Positions 1 through 11,013 of a DNA stretch of 64,000 nt are shown here, piece after piece; position 1 is the stretch's first letter; each line of letters opens with the position of its first letter. Under the pieces are notes generated by a model. It was not told the DNA's origin. It worked only from the letters and a program-made list of their open reading frames with translations, and ran no database searches. The position numbers were made by a program, and so were the translations under genes. Source of the stretch: Spirodela intermedia (Eukaryota > Streptophyta > Magnoliopsida > Alismatales > Araceae); contig LR746266.1 in the NCBI GenBank assembly GCA_902729315.2, positions 3,978,759 to 4,042,758 of the forward strand, given 5' to 3'.

Positions 1-728
1 AAGAGAACCCTGGAGAACAACACTGGCCGGGGAAGAAAATTTGTTCAGTAAAAGTATGAGGCAACGACAGAATCAATGGTAGAGATAAAGAATATGTTGA
101 TAAGTGAGCAAAAGATTTTTCTTGCAACAAATGGTAGAATGTTAAATCTGATTAGTAGGTAAAGGGATTAAAATGGAAAGCCAAAAAATATGAGCAATAA
201 AAAATGGGAAACAATAAGGAAGAAAAAGTAGAACTGAAACTAGTAGGAATAAGGTTTCCAACAATCTCAGCAAGGATTCTAATATAATTTCATGAAAGAA
301 TCAAACTTTGGGTTTCTCTCCATCTCTCCTGAAGAACCTTCATCTCATTCCTACACTTTCATAACTTTAATTAATAAATCAACAAAAGCAACCCGGCTTC
401 AGCCAGTAGCCCCCACCGAGTAGAACCAATTGAATGTTGCAGAACACAGATATGGCAACAGTAGTCCATGATGGGTGGATAAAGCTCTTTATGGAACACC
501 CCACATATTGGAGCCGCTGCCAGCAGCAGCTTGGAAAGGGCAATTGCACCCCAGACATGTCCTAAAATACAGAAGAAAGGGGGCAAGGAAAGGACTCCTG
601 AGCACACCCATTATAACATAGTAATAACATAGAAAAATCAGCAGCCATGTCGATTATTTGTTGTTTACATGCTACAGGCCTTTTCAAAACATTCAGTATT
701 CTGCACGATCTTTCCTGAAATCCGCCAT

Positions 729-1676
729 TCAAGGAAAGATAATATTTGATGAATCAGGGGCTCCTATACCTGGCAGCAAGATGATCTTGGGATGCTGCTG
801 TGAACCGGAAGCATCTAATACCCCATGTTTCCCCATTCCACGGTTCTGCCTTGGCTTTCTTGGAGCATGCAGACGGGGGATTCCAATCGCTAGTTCCTTC
901 AGTCTGGAGTCAGCCCGTTGACTAGGTCCACAGACGGAATGCCCTTGGAAAGATTCATAGTCTGATCTGCTGATTCTTTGATTGCAGTCGGCTGCCAAAG
1001 ATTTTCTTGTATGCAAACAAAGAGACGGAAAAGGGGGAAAGACATGCTCTTCGAAGTTAATCTTGTCCTTGTACAACTGAGGGATCAGGGAACTCTCAGA
1101 AGAATTCAAAGGCCTCAACGAGTACTTTCGGATTCTCCTACTCCTTGGAGAGTTCTTGTCCATCCTGGATCCATAACAAAAACTAAGATCCCTAGAAGAA
1201 ATATGCGACCGTGATAGATACGGGTACTGGTCCATGGCCTCAGTCTCCATTATCTCTTCCCCGTCCTCTTTGTAGCTTTCCTTTTTGAAGATCCACGGGT
1301 GCAGACTTAACAGGGAGACGTCGCTTCTGACATACTCCTCAGAGCCCATCGGCTTATCTTCATCAGGACCGTGGTTAGTAGTTCTCTCCGCAAGCAGAGA
1401 ACCAGTCCACAATGCCTCGGTTCTCCTGCCGTCTGTGTCATGGGGAACACCTCCATCCACAGGGTTCCGGATCAATCTCCTGAAATGAGGACTCCCAGAT
1501 TCTGATCTCTTCCCGTCGGCCTTCTCAGCGCAGGACTTCACAGGAGGGGTCTCCTCATAAGCAGAGTACGGGTCGACCCAATTTGACGAGCCTCCCCAGC
1601 CGTTCTTCAGTGCGTTCCGGCAGTGCTCGGCCAAATATCCAGCAACGGCGACAGTCACTGCGACCCACAGGTTCAT
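729..1676 (-). CDS. Plant-specific protein of unknown function, N-terminal membrane anchor
   Basis: An open frame of 315 residues starts at the ATG at 1676. Residues 1-14 are hydrophobic (MNLWVAVTVAVAGY), suggesting a signal anchor. The rest is polar and Ser/Arg-rich. A central motif RPLNSSESSLIPQLYK resembles a motif I recall in uncharacterised plant proteins with a conserved 'RPLxSLExCLMAQLYKE' core, some of which end in a membrane segment plus coiled coil (POLAR-like); that link comes from memory and is weak. Here the equivalent C-terminal part reads IILLPGIGAP and stops soon after, so the protein looks short. A good donor (CAG|GTATAG) lies after base 770. An acceptor before 561 would join in phase to an open stretch ending at 371, so the last residues may differ. 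No other domain is visible. Confidence 0.55.
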   Translation of the reverse strand: MNLWVAVTVAVAGYLAEHCRNALKNGWGGSSNWVDPYSAYEETPPVKSCAEKADGKRSESGSPHFRRLIRNPVDGGVPHDTDGRRTEALWTGSLLAERTTNHGPDEDKPMGSEEYVRSDVSLLSLHPWIFKKESYKEDGEEIMETEAMDQYPYLSRSHISSRDLSFCYGSRMDKNSPRSRRIRKYSLRPLNSSESSLIPQLYKDKINFEEHVFPPFPSLCLHTRKSLAADCNQRISRSDYESFQGHSVCGPSQRADSRLKELAIGIPRLHAPRKPRQNRGMGKHGVLDASGSQQHPKIILLPGIGAPDSSNIIFP

Positions 1677-2004
1677 GACTGCGCTCCCTCAGCTCTGCTG
1701 CGTCCAGAGGCCCTAGTCACAGAGCGTCCCAATGCATGGAAAGAGCCGGAAGGGCCGAGTATATTAGGAGAGCCAGATTGTAGAGCGCCACAGAATCAAA
1801 CAGAAAGGAGAAGTATAGCAGCGTTGGGAACCATTGCGTAGCCCTGTCGAAGTTAAGCACACCGTCGGGAGGATCTCCACCTGGAACCCTGCAACAGGAG
1901 GCAACCTAGCACAGTGACCAAAGACGTGTAGAAGAAACGAGGTGTGGGGTAGCCTCTAGCCCGATGTGCGCCACTCGCCAGAACCCATCAACAGGCTCCA
2001 CCCA

Positions 2005-2029
2005 TCTCTCTCTCTCTCTCTCTCTCTCC
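2005..2029. repeat. (TC)n microsatellite
   Basis: An uninterrupted TC tract of about 12 units, roughly 330 bp upstream of the first gene's ATG. Pyrimidine tracts are common in plant 5' leaders, so it could be transcribed. Confidence 0.95.
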
Positions 2030-2368
2030 CCTTCCTTTTGCACTCGTCGAGGGAGGAACGAACGACGGCACCCAGTACGACGGAGCCGGAGGTGGGAGTC
2101 GGGGGAGGCTCTTCCCACCCATTCAACGGGCGACGCTCACTTTCCCTCCACTTCTACCCGCCTCTCTGGATCAGTCTTTATTAATTATGGTCCTCGTGTT
2201 TTTTGAGCCGCCGGGGTCCCCAGGAACATAAATAAATTGAAGCCCCCCTTCCTCCCCTTCGTGTGACATGGTTCTTGCGGAAAACGAGAAGAACGAGTCT
2301 CCAAAGTTCAACCTTTTTAAAAAAATAAAATAAATCAGAATTAGAAAAAAAAGAAAACCCTTTAATAC

Positions 2369-2392
2369 AGAGAGAGAGAGAGAGAGATATGG

Positions 2393-2461
<69 letters not shown>
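2369..2461. repeat. Compound (GA)n-(TA)n-(GA)n microsatellite
   Basis: A GA tract at about 2369-2388 is followed, after a short interruption, by a TA tract at about 2394-2422 and a longer GA tract at 2423-2461. It encodes only low-complexity Ser/Leu or Ile/Tyr runs and is probably length-variable. Confidence 0.97.
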
Positions 2462-2847
2462 ACTCACTTCGGATTCTCATCTTCAGAATCTGCAAGAGTT
2501 GATTGAAAGCCATAGAGAGACCAAATATTCTATTAATATGGGAAGGGCTTGATCTTCTAGCACGTGGGCCTCTAAATAGGTCAAAATTAGTCATTCATCT
2601 CCTATGAAGTAAGATCAACTATTCACACAATTTGGGTTGGATATGGGTTTTGAATACATTTTCAGACTCGAAATCTCTTTGTGCTATAATCCTCCACATT
2701 ATTGGATTATGTTGGAAGAAAGTTTTATTTTTGCCTCTTTATTTCATTATATCACAATTTTAATGTTTTATTTCCTTTATTGTAATTTAACCCCTACAAG
2801 AACATATTCATATTAGTTATCTTCCACTAACTCACTAATTGGATCTG

Positions 2848-3262
2848 ACCTCTCTCTCGTGTACTAACATTAACATTTACTTGAATGAGATTATGTGGGT
2901 TTATTTATGTTTTACATTTTTTAGAGCTACTAGATGACAAACTGAAGCATGATTGACCGTGTCATAGTAGCAAAGCCTCTCAAGCACAATCACTCAACCT
3001 ATACTCACCGTGTAAGGGTTTTTCACCTGATTTAAATGATGTCCTACTTATGTTTGATTATGTCTAAATTTTATTTGAGGGTTTATCCTCCATTTATTGT
3101 CAAGAAAGTGTAAGAAGTTTTTTAATTTTTTTTTATGATAATCATCATCATAATTATTGTTTAAGCTTGACTTACGTATGATTTGAGGGGATTCAATGAT
3201 GTTATCATCTACTTCTCTAGAGTGAGGGGAGAAAACACTATGGTGGCAGCCAAATAATATGA
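2848..3262 (+). repeat. Left arm of a long inverted repeat
   Basis: This arm matches the reverse complement of 5065-5480 along its whole length with many substitutions and small indels. Shared words include GCCTCTCAAG, TTTTTCACCTG, TTTGAGGGTT, TTATTGTCA, GTTATCATCT and GAGGGGAGAAAACA. Arms of about 415 bp flank about 1.8 kb of AT-rich DNA. This could be an old DNA transposon with long terminal inverted repeats (Mutator-like or foldback), or two copies of another repeat in opposite orientation. Arm ends were set by eye and no target duplication was found. Confidence 0.7.
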
Positions 3263-5064
3263 CCTTACTTTGTTCTTTGTTATAAAAATTTTTCCCCTTC
3301 CATGGCCTCTTCTATGGTAATTACTAGAGAAGGGAGCACTCATGCTATTTAGTGAAGTAAATGTTTTTCAGATCTGAGTTGATGTCATAAATTTTTGAAA
3401 TGACTTCTATTTCAATCAATTCCAAAGTAAAGAATTATCTCCAAGTCGTCTGAATTAGCTAATATTATACCTTAATATAAGTTGAATGGGAAGAATTAAC
3501 TGTATTGATCTAAATTTATTTAATAAGTATTGATGGTGAAAGATAAAATTTAGAGTTGATCATCAATACTTAGTTTTGGAGCACACTAGGTCTAAAAATC
3601 AGTGATAAATTTATGCTCATACCCACTAGAGAAGGAGTATGAAAGAAAATATGTTGTTATTCGTCTAGTAAGAAAAAAATCTTTGATTTGAGGCATCATA
3701 GTAAAAGTGACAATAGTCATCAATACATGAGTTAATAATTAGTTATTAATATATATTACATCATAACTCATGATAAATAGGCTTATATTTATCTTGATTA
3801 AGAAAATAATTTTTTAAACTAACTGATTTGAATTTTTAACTAATTTTCTATTTTTATATAAATTATTTAATTTTTAGATTTATATTTTTAAGATAAAATA
3901 CAAAAAAAAAAGACATGTCGGTGAACTAAAACCTAACAATTGACTAAGAGGGCATTGCACACAGGTCATAAGCAATCTAAAAAATATTATCAAAAATACC
4001 CCTCAATTTCAAGAAAAAAAACATAATTATGATGTCACAACTTAAGGATAATATGGTAAATAGTTAACCTTATCTCATATGGTAAAGTGATCGATGAAGG
4101 TTCAAATCCTACGAAAATCATGATTTATGTTTGTTATCTAATTAAATGATGATTTTTCTACAGAACATCAATCAATGATCATATTGTCAGAATCACTTGA
4201 TCATCTACAAAAGTTTTATCAACATTATTCTATATCAAATGTAATCAATAGCCTTCTATTGTTGTGAAGACTTGATGATAAAGTCTCACAAGATGTATTC
4301 CACTATGTCCAACTTATCTCTACTAGGTGATAGTAATAAAAAATCTGAAAGTTTTTAAGTTTTCACTTAGTGACAGTTGCTAGAGACAATTTGTTGACTT
4401 ATATTATTAATTTATGGACTTTACAAGATGATCTAAAGATCATCAACGTTATGAATGTCTAAGAAAAGCCTTTGAGGTCATATAGATCATATTAAAATTC
4501 TTTATATCGGCACCATAAAACTGAAATTTTATGTGATTTTAAAATTTGAAACTCTTCTTTAGTCAGTTATGATTTTTTTGACTTTTATAGATCTTAATTT
4601 AATCTATTAAATCATTTTCAATCATTTATGTAAGAATCGTCAAACATAACTACATTTCTACTTAAATCATATTTGTTGGGGCACTAATATCATCTTAATG
4701 TTTGCACCCATTTTTTAAAAATATTTAAATAAAATTTTTCTTCATCATTTAGTCTAAAAATCATTAAAAAATATCGTTTTATTTAGTTATTTATTTATAT
4801 TTGATATTATTTTACATCTTTGTGATTGATCTATTTTTTATAGTATTTTTGAAGCCTTTTTATCAAATTATAATTGATATATATATGTACTTAAATACTT
4901 CTAAAAAAAACTAAAAATTAGTATTTTCTAGTTTTATAAATTTTAATTTTTCATGATTTATTAGACAATGATTAAACAATTGTCACGCTCTCTCTTATGA
5001 TAATCATCAAAGAAAAGGTCACATAAGAGAAATCTATTAAATATAAAAAGTTGAAGTGAGATGT
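3263..5064. other. AT-rich interior between inverted arms
   Basis: About 1.8 kb of strongly AT-rich DNA with stops in all frames. No transposase or other coding motif was recognised. If the arms are transposon ends, this is a non-autonomous or decayed interior. Confidence 0.4.
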
Positions 5065-5480
5065 GATTACATGGTGGCCACTATAATGTTTTCTCCCCTC
5101 AATCTAGAGGAGATGATAACATACATAAATCTCCTCAAATTAGACTTAAACCAAACTTAAATGATAATCACAGTGCAATTGCCAAAAAAAAAAGAGAGTA
5201 AGACCTCTTTTACTTTCATGACAATAAACATGTGGAGAACCCTCAAATCGAATATAGACATAATGAAATATAGGTAGAATATGATGCAAGCCAGGTGAAA
5301 AATCCCAAGAAGGTGAACTTAGGTAAAGCGATAGCACTTGAGAGGCTATGATATCATGACGTGATCTATCTTGTCTCAATTCACCATCTGGTGGCTTCAC
5401 AAGAGGTAAAACATGAAGAAACCCATTTAAGCTCATTTAGGTGAAGAGTTAGGGTTAAGTACACAAGAGAGAGAGGATGG
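5065..5480 (-). repeat. Right arm of the long inverted repeat
   Basis: This is the inverted partner of 2848-3262. The minus strand has an open frame of 96 residues (5146-5436), but it matches no family I recognise and the frame is not kept in the left arm, so I do not call it a gene. Confidence 0.7.
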
Positions 5481-6688
5481 ATTATTGGTCTCTGGAGGAG
5501 CTACCGAAAGCAGTCTCTGGCATCTACAAGCTTGAAAGAGGGGGGCGGATGTATGTAAGATGGTGTAACAAATAATCATCACCAGCAACAGGAGAAGTCT
5601 TCGAAGGACGAAAAATAATCACTGCACTAATTGTCGAGGTTGGAAGGAAGCATATTGAAAAATAAGAGTAGAAGCAAGGAAAGAAGGCTAAAGGAGAGTT
5701 GTATGCGCAACCCCAAGCAAAACGGACGACAACAAGCCGGAAAGGACATGGGCGCAGACAAGACACAATACATAGAAAGAAAAGAACCAACAGCAAGAAA
5801 TGAAAGAATGGATGCATTGGCACAACAAGGCAAGACAAACAAGAACAAGCATTACAATGAGAAAATCAACTGACATGGGATCTATGACTGACAAAAATTT
5901 TAAGCCTATATATTGTTCTAGTTGTAGTAACCTAAGGCTGTTTTGTACCGCTCTTGGGGCAGAAAAATCTCCAAGTGTAAGGCATGTTGCAGCTAGAGCT
6001 AATCCTGTTCTAAAGCCAATCGACTCACACTATTTTATGATATTAAATGATTACAAAAAAAATACATAAGATAGAGGATGGATTCAATTAGTGAGTTCAT
6101 GGGAACTGATTCGTATGGATCCGTTCACATAAGGATAGAATGACATTAAAGGAAAGAATGCAGTAGAATTTTAATAAAATCAATTAAAGAGATAAGATTA
6201 AATTTTCCTTGTTTCTTGGAGTTGTGTTCTTCATTGAATAACCACCAAAATTATCATGTGGTTTAATCTGATCCAATTATGGATTTCAGAGTCACTCAAA
6301 GCTTGTAGACTTTAAAAGAGAAAAGTTGGGGATAAAAAAGGGCAGATTTGAAGATACCCCTTCCGACCAACCTTGTTCTTGGATGGTCAATCTTTTTGAG
6401 AAAATATTACGGTTTTGTGCTGAAGAACTAAAGATAAAATTGAGGCATCTCAATCAGATAGTCTCCCTCCATATAGTGATTGATAAAAACCGATTGTTCA
6501 CGAATATGGGCACCGAGCTTAAATTACTGACTCTCTAGCCTTTTTCCATTCTTTTTCTCTGATGCTTCCACCTTGAGTTTGCAGGAAAATCCATCATATC
6601 CTTTTGGATCTTGCCGGCGCAATTTTGTGATTTTAACCCTCTGATCAACGGAACTCAGATACCAGAAAAATATTAATAGTCAAACGAA
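5481..6688. other. Spacer, nothing recognised
   Basis: Short overlapping open frames occur at about 5520-5890 and 5800-6540. They have no recognisable domain, splice context or codon pattern. The last ~150 bp adjoin, and may include, the 3' end of the FAR1-related fragment. Confidence 0.4.
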
Positions 6689-6964
6689 TCAAGATTTTTG
6701 CTGCCCAAATGAGAACAACACCACGCTGGGACATCTTCCCACGGCTTCTTCAAGAGCATGCAGTGAAACATCGTAGCCTTCTTTGGAAAGTGAAGATTCA
6801 CCTGATAATTTAATGGCTCGCTGACAAAGACTATTAAATCTTGCTAATCTCGATCTCACAGCAGTATGTTCCTGCTCTCTTGTTAGAAAACATTCTGCCC
6901 AGCGCTTCAGTGAGCTGGGAGATGCTGGATCCTTGGAATTTGAGACAAAGGCATGAAAGTCGAT
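6689..6964 (-). pseudogene. FAR1-related sequence (FRS) C-terminal exon, probable gene fragment
   Basis: Read from an acceptor (CTCGCAG) just above 6964, this exon is open for 91 residues to a TGA at 6689. It contains LKRWAECFL, RSRLARFNSLCQRAIKLS and LHALEEAVGRC. This fits the C-terminal end of FAR1/FHY3-related proteins, which derive from Mutator-like transposases: an 'ILKRW' segment, then a helical 'RY..LC..A.KL.EE' block and a '.AL.EA' ending. The parts expected upstream (FAR1 DNA-binding domain, transposase-like core, SWIM zinc finger) were not found in the ~1 kb above, which is occupied by a 78-bp tandem repeat. It is therefore most likely a truncated copy. A real 3' exon with an unusual upstream gene body is less likely. 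Confidence 0.5.
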
Positions 6965-7032
6965 CTGCGAGCAATGTATCAGAAAGCAAGCGATAACTAC
7001 AGGCCTACAGAACAGATGTAGCCATTAAATTG

Positions 7033-7366
7033 ACAAATCGGATAGTTAGGCCATTGCACAAGTTCCCTCACGACCATGAATTCCCTCTCATCCTGCTCCA
7101 AGTTCTTCAGACAAATCGGATAGTTTGGCCATTGCACAAGTTCCCTCACGACCATGAATTCCCTCTCATCCTGCTCCAAGTTCTTCAGACAAATCGGATA
7201 GTTTGGCCATTGCACAAGTTCCCTCACGACCATGAATTCCCTCTCATCCTGCTCCAAGTTCTTCAGAAAAATCGGATAGTTTGGCCATTGCACAAGTTCC
7301 CTCACGACCATGAATTCCCTCTCATCCTGCTCCAAGTTCTTCAGACAAATCGGATAGTTTGGCCAT
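7033..7366. repeat. 78-bp tandem repeat, four copies plus a partial fifth
   Basis: Units start at 7033, 7111, 7189 and 7267, with a 22-bp partial unit at 7345. They are nearly identical, differing at only a few bases (for example TAGG against TTGG in the first unit and an AGAAAAATC variant at 7266). The unit is a multiple of three and carries no stop in at least one frame on each strand, giving 26-residue repeats on both strands: HKFPHDHEFPLILLQVLQ on plus and LKNLEQDEREFMVVRELVQ on minus. It lies 70 bp upstream of the FAR1-related exon, so the minus-strand version may descend from that gene. Confidence 0.97.
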
Positions 7367-7863
7367 CCTCTTTCCGTTTGAAATCTCTCAAATACGCAGT
7401 ATATATTCTTGCCTGCCTGCAACTCACAAAGGAGATGGAGACCTCAGCGCTTGGCTTCGCATGCCATGTTTCATCAACATCAGCCATGGGTTCTTCCTTG
7501 CGTCGATTATTCAGGCTTCGCTCATCAAGAACGATTCTCTCATGTAAACAGGGAGGGACCTCAAATCTTCGATCCTCGTATAAAGAAGCTTGCAGCCGTA
7601 TGTTCCCCTGCAAGTTCGAAAGTCGTCCTGATCATTTCACGCCGTGATCTGATCGTCCTTCTTGGAGCGGCGGCTGCTCTTCGTAGAAAGAGAAGGCTTC
7701 GTTCCTCATAGCCCCTGCGCCGAGACAAAGGGTCGAGGCGGCGGCGGGAATCGTTTCGAAGCCGTCTTTCCTGTTGTCCGTCCGTTGACCTCTTGCGGAC
7801 AAAAACATTTTCCACTTCGCTTATCGGATCCTCTTTAGATCCGACACGGACTCGATTTTGTGG
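7367..7863. promoter_or_regulatory. Upstream region of the DnaJ gene
   Basis: About 500 bp between the tandem repeat and the TATA box of the DnaJ gene. It becomes GC-rich towards the gene. Several open frames cross it on both strands, but none has a recognisable product. One plus-strand frame is continuous with the DnaJ coding sequence from 7793, yet its ATG lies upstream of the TATA box. Confidence 0.5.
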
Positions 7864-7870
7864 TATAAAT
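7864..7870 (+). promoter_or_regulatory. TATA box (TATAAAT) of the DnaJ gene
   Basis: TATAAAT lies 94 bp before the ATG at 7964. Transcription would start about 30 bp further on, leaving a ~70-nt leader with no upstream ATG. This decides the start codon in favour of 7964 over 7793. Confidence 0.75.
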
Positions 7871-7963
7871 ACTCCTGGACGGGGCCGTTGGTCACCGTTC
7901 CAAGCGCATCACGAGTCTTCTTCCGCGGCGGCGGCGGCGGTGGCGGAGGCGGAAACCAGGAAG

Positions 7964-10900
7964 ATGGTTCCGCCGGGGTCGACGAGCCGCTGCCTCTACG
8001 AGGTCCTCGGTGTGAGCCGGGACTGCTCCTTGGAGGAGATACGGTCCGCCTACAAGAAGCTTGCCCTACGGCTCCACCCCGACAAGGTCGCCCAGTCGGC
8101 GGGCGGCGCTACCGACGACGCCGAGGCCACGGCCACCTTCCAGGAGCTCCAGCACGCGTACGATGTTCTCCGTGATCCCAAGGAGCGCGCCTGGTACGAC
8201 GCCCATCGATCTCAGATCCTCTTCGCATCCAGCCGGAGACCCACGCAGGGCGCCAACACCGGCTCCACCGACGATGGCGCGTTCGCGAACTTCTTCTCCA
8301 GCTTCTTCTCAAAATTCACCGCATCCGACGGCCGCGGTCCTGGGAGGGCCTCCAAGAGCCCCATGGACGACATCGGGAACATCTTTTCTTTTTTCACCCC
8401 TTCCGCCTATTCGGGCTTCTCAGACACAGGCAGTGGCTTCTACAAGGTCTATGGTGATCTTTTTAGCAAGATATACTCCAACGAGGTGCGGTTCGCCAAA
8501 GAAGTGAATCATGGCGTGGACCCTGACGAGGTCTTGGAGCCCGCTCCCCTGATAGGGAATTTGGATTCATCGTATGAGCAGTGGACAGCTTTCTACAAAT
8601 ACTGGTTAGGGTTCTCGACTCTGATTGATTTCTCGTGGGCAGACCTGTACGATGTTCGGGAGGGGTTCAACCGGAGGGTGAGGCGGGAGATGGAGGAATT
8701 GAACAATAAGGCGAGGAAGAAAATGAGAAGAGAGTACAATGATACTGTGCGGTCGCTGGCTGCCTTTGTGAAGAAGAGGGACAAACGAGTGGTAGAAATG
8801 CTCAGAAAGAAGAAAGCGGAAGAGGAGGAGAGGAAAGAGGAACAGAGGAAGAAGAAGGAAGAAGAGAAGAAGAAGAAAGAGGAAGCCAGACTCTATCGGG
8901 AGGCTGAGTGGGCGGAGAATGACGAGGAAGATGATGGAGCCTTGTACGACGCCTGGTACGGTTCAGAGGCTGATGGAAAGAAGAAAAAATCGAATGGTGA
9001 GCAGGAGCTGTATTGTGTGGTCTGCAGTAAGAAGTTCAAGTCTGACAAACAGTGGAAGAATCACGAGCAATCAAAGAAACACAAAGATAAGGTGGCAGAG
9101 TTGAGGGAGTCATTTCAGGATGAAGATGAACTTCTGGGTGTCAATGACGATGCTGATGATGATGCCCAGGTGGGAGATGGCATTGATGTCGGTTTTGATT
9201 ATGTGCAGGAATCATCTGATGATAGTGGTGACGGCGCTCTAAATGAGCTTTCTGAGAAATTCGAAGATGGCTTTGTGTTCCAGGAGCAAGCAGTTGAACA
9301 TGAGATTTCTGATCCCGGTGTGGTGGGTCTGGGTTCAGAGGATGAGACGGTTATCCTCGAAGCAATGATTTCCAATCACAGAAGCAGGAAGGCTGTTAGT
9401 TTAGAGCAATCTAATATGTCACCTGGTGAGCGAGGTGAGGTTCCCAATAATGATGCTGAGGGTGAGAGTCCTATGGAACATAATCTCCGTAGAAAAGGTC
9501 GCAGAACAAAGGCTTCAAAGAAAGGGAATCGTTCAAAACCTTATGGAGATGATGCTGAAACAATGGATACGAATGGAAGTCTAGATGTTGATGATGGTAA
9601 GAGATGTCAGGATGTGGATGAGCAGGTGAAGGAATCTGCCTCAGACTCTCTTGACCAGGTTGGTTCAAGTAAAAGGGGAGGTCGTAACTCTGGGAAGACC
9701 CTAAAGCCACAGCAGCAGCGCCAGCAACGTGATGAAAAATCTGGAGTTAACAAAGAAGCAGATAGTGCTGCAAAAATCTCGTCCAAAGGAAAGAAACAGA
9801 AGGTAAGAGATCTCTCAACGGATAACCTTTTCATCTGAGGGGAAATTGCTTGATTCAACATCTCAACGTTTATGTAATCAGTCAAAATACATCCATAATA
9901 GTTGGATTGAGTGGTGTTTGCTTAACTCCAGTGATTACTAAACATTGTAAATTGCACCATCGTAAATATTGTTGTGAATATTTATTGATAGTTGGCCATT
10001 GTCTGGCAAACAGAGTTCAGCACGTAACTCCAGTTTTTTAGGATTTGACCATGCTGATCTTTTCTCTCTTTGTTCAGCTCGTTTCTCAAACCGTTTTAGA
10101 TATGACCCAAGTTTCGAATGTGATGATCCATACGTCCCGAGAAAAAAAATAATTAGGCAAAAGTGAAGAATGAAAAATGACAAGAAGCGGAACAAATCAC
10201 CTCTGCCATCAGCCACATCCCCTTCCTTCTTTCCCACATGCTTGCATGCACGGTTTTACTTAATCTACGTTATGAAGTTTTTCCTTTTTACGGTTCTTGA
10301 AGGTTTCCACAATTTTGTTCTTTTCCTGGCCTTTTCATTCACTCCCCATTTCCCTCCTGTAACTTAAAAAGCACACGTTTTATCTTTCTCTTCATGCTAC
10401 TTTCCCTTGATTATCAGGCAAACCACAATTTTTTAAGCCTTATATCTCTGTTGTTAGAATTGATAATGGTCGTCTAGGTCAGTGCAGACTTGGATGTATT
10501 CCTGTTCTGATTCATCTATGAGACAAAAAGTTTCTACCTTCCACACGGTGACAGAATGTTGAGAATTTGAACCCCTTAATTTATGTCATGCTGGATCACG
10601 ATGTGCCCTGAATGCTACATGCTACATCACGTTAGATATGGTATTTTTATCTAGCTTGGAACCATGAAATCAATCCGCATATTGAATCAACTCTGGTTTT
10701 TTAATATTCTTATGTATCACTATAATTTTTTTATCAATGGCCCATATCCGTATCACCGTGGACTAACTCATGCATAATTCAGGGAACATCAAAGGCGCCC
10801 AGTAACATGTGTGGAACTTGCGGGGAGAGCTTTGATTCAAGGTACTCTAATTGTATAAACCAAGCTGCTGGTTATGAGTCAGTGTCTCCGCTTCATCCAT

Positions 10901-11013
10901 CTTCATCCATCTTCATGTCCATCAATGCTTACTGTTAATCTCTATTTTTTTTCAGGAATAAGCTGTTTATGCACTTGGGGGACACAGGACATGCCATGTT
11001 GAAGACGCGATAG
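7964..11013 (+). CDS. DnaJ protein with two C2H2 zinc fingers (JJJ1/DNAJC21 type)
   Basis: Exons 7964-9802, 10783-10841 and 10956-11013 join in frame to 651 residues. The J domain begins at residue 10 (CLYEVLGV) with the HPD motif at 38-40, the signature that stimulates Hsp70 ATPase. A central charged Lys/Glu-rich helical region follows. The first C2H2 finger (YCVVCSKKF ... H ... H) lies at about residues 349-371. An acidic, low-complexity region comes next, and the second finger (CGTCGESFD ... H ... H) at about 623-645 is split by intron 2. This order is that of yeast Jjj1 and human DNAJC21, which act with Hsp70 in late cytoplasmic maturation of the 60S ribosomal subunit; that role here is inferred from the family. 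The ATG at 7964 has a good context (AAGATGG) and follows a TATA box. The 5' coding part is GC-rich, while intron 1 (980 bp) is AT-rich. Confidence 0.93.

Larger units (their letters stand above)
1677..2847. other. Upstream region of the first gene; microsatellites, no gene seen
   Basis: This stretch holds the presumed promoter and 5' leader of the gene on the minus strand, then AT-rich spacer. It carries a TC tract at 2005-2029 and a compound microsatellite at 2369-2461. The open frames here are short and low in complexity, so none is called. Confidence 0.5.

Noticed and set aside
1843-1918. 5S rRNA-like words (GAAGTTAAGCAC, GGATCTCCACCTGG)
   Set aside because: Only a short resemblance to the plant 5S consensus; the internal control region and both ends are missing.
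4047-4118. tRNA or SINE-like B box (GGTTCAAATCC)
   Set aside because: The B box is good, but no A box lies at the right distance and no cloverleaf forms.
7793-7963. N-terminal extension of the DnaJ protein
   Set aside because: The upstream ATG precedes the TATA box, and the extension has no homology to the family; the J domain starts right after the ATG at 7964.
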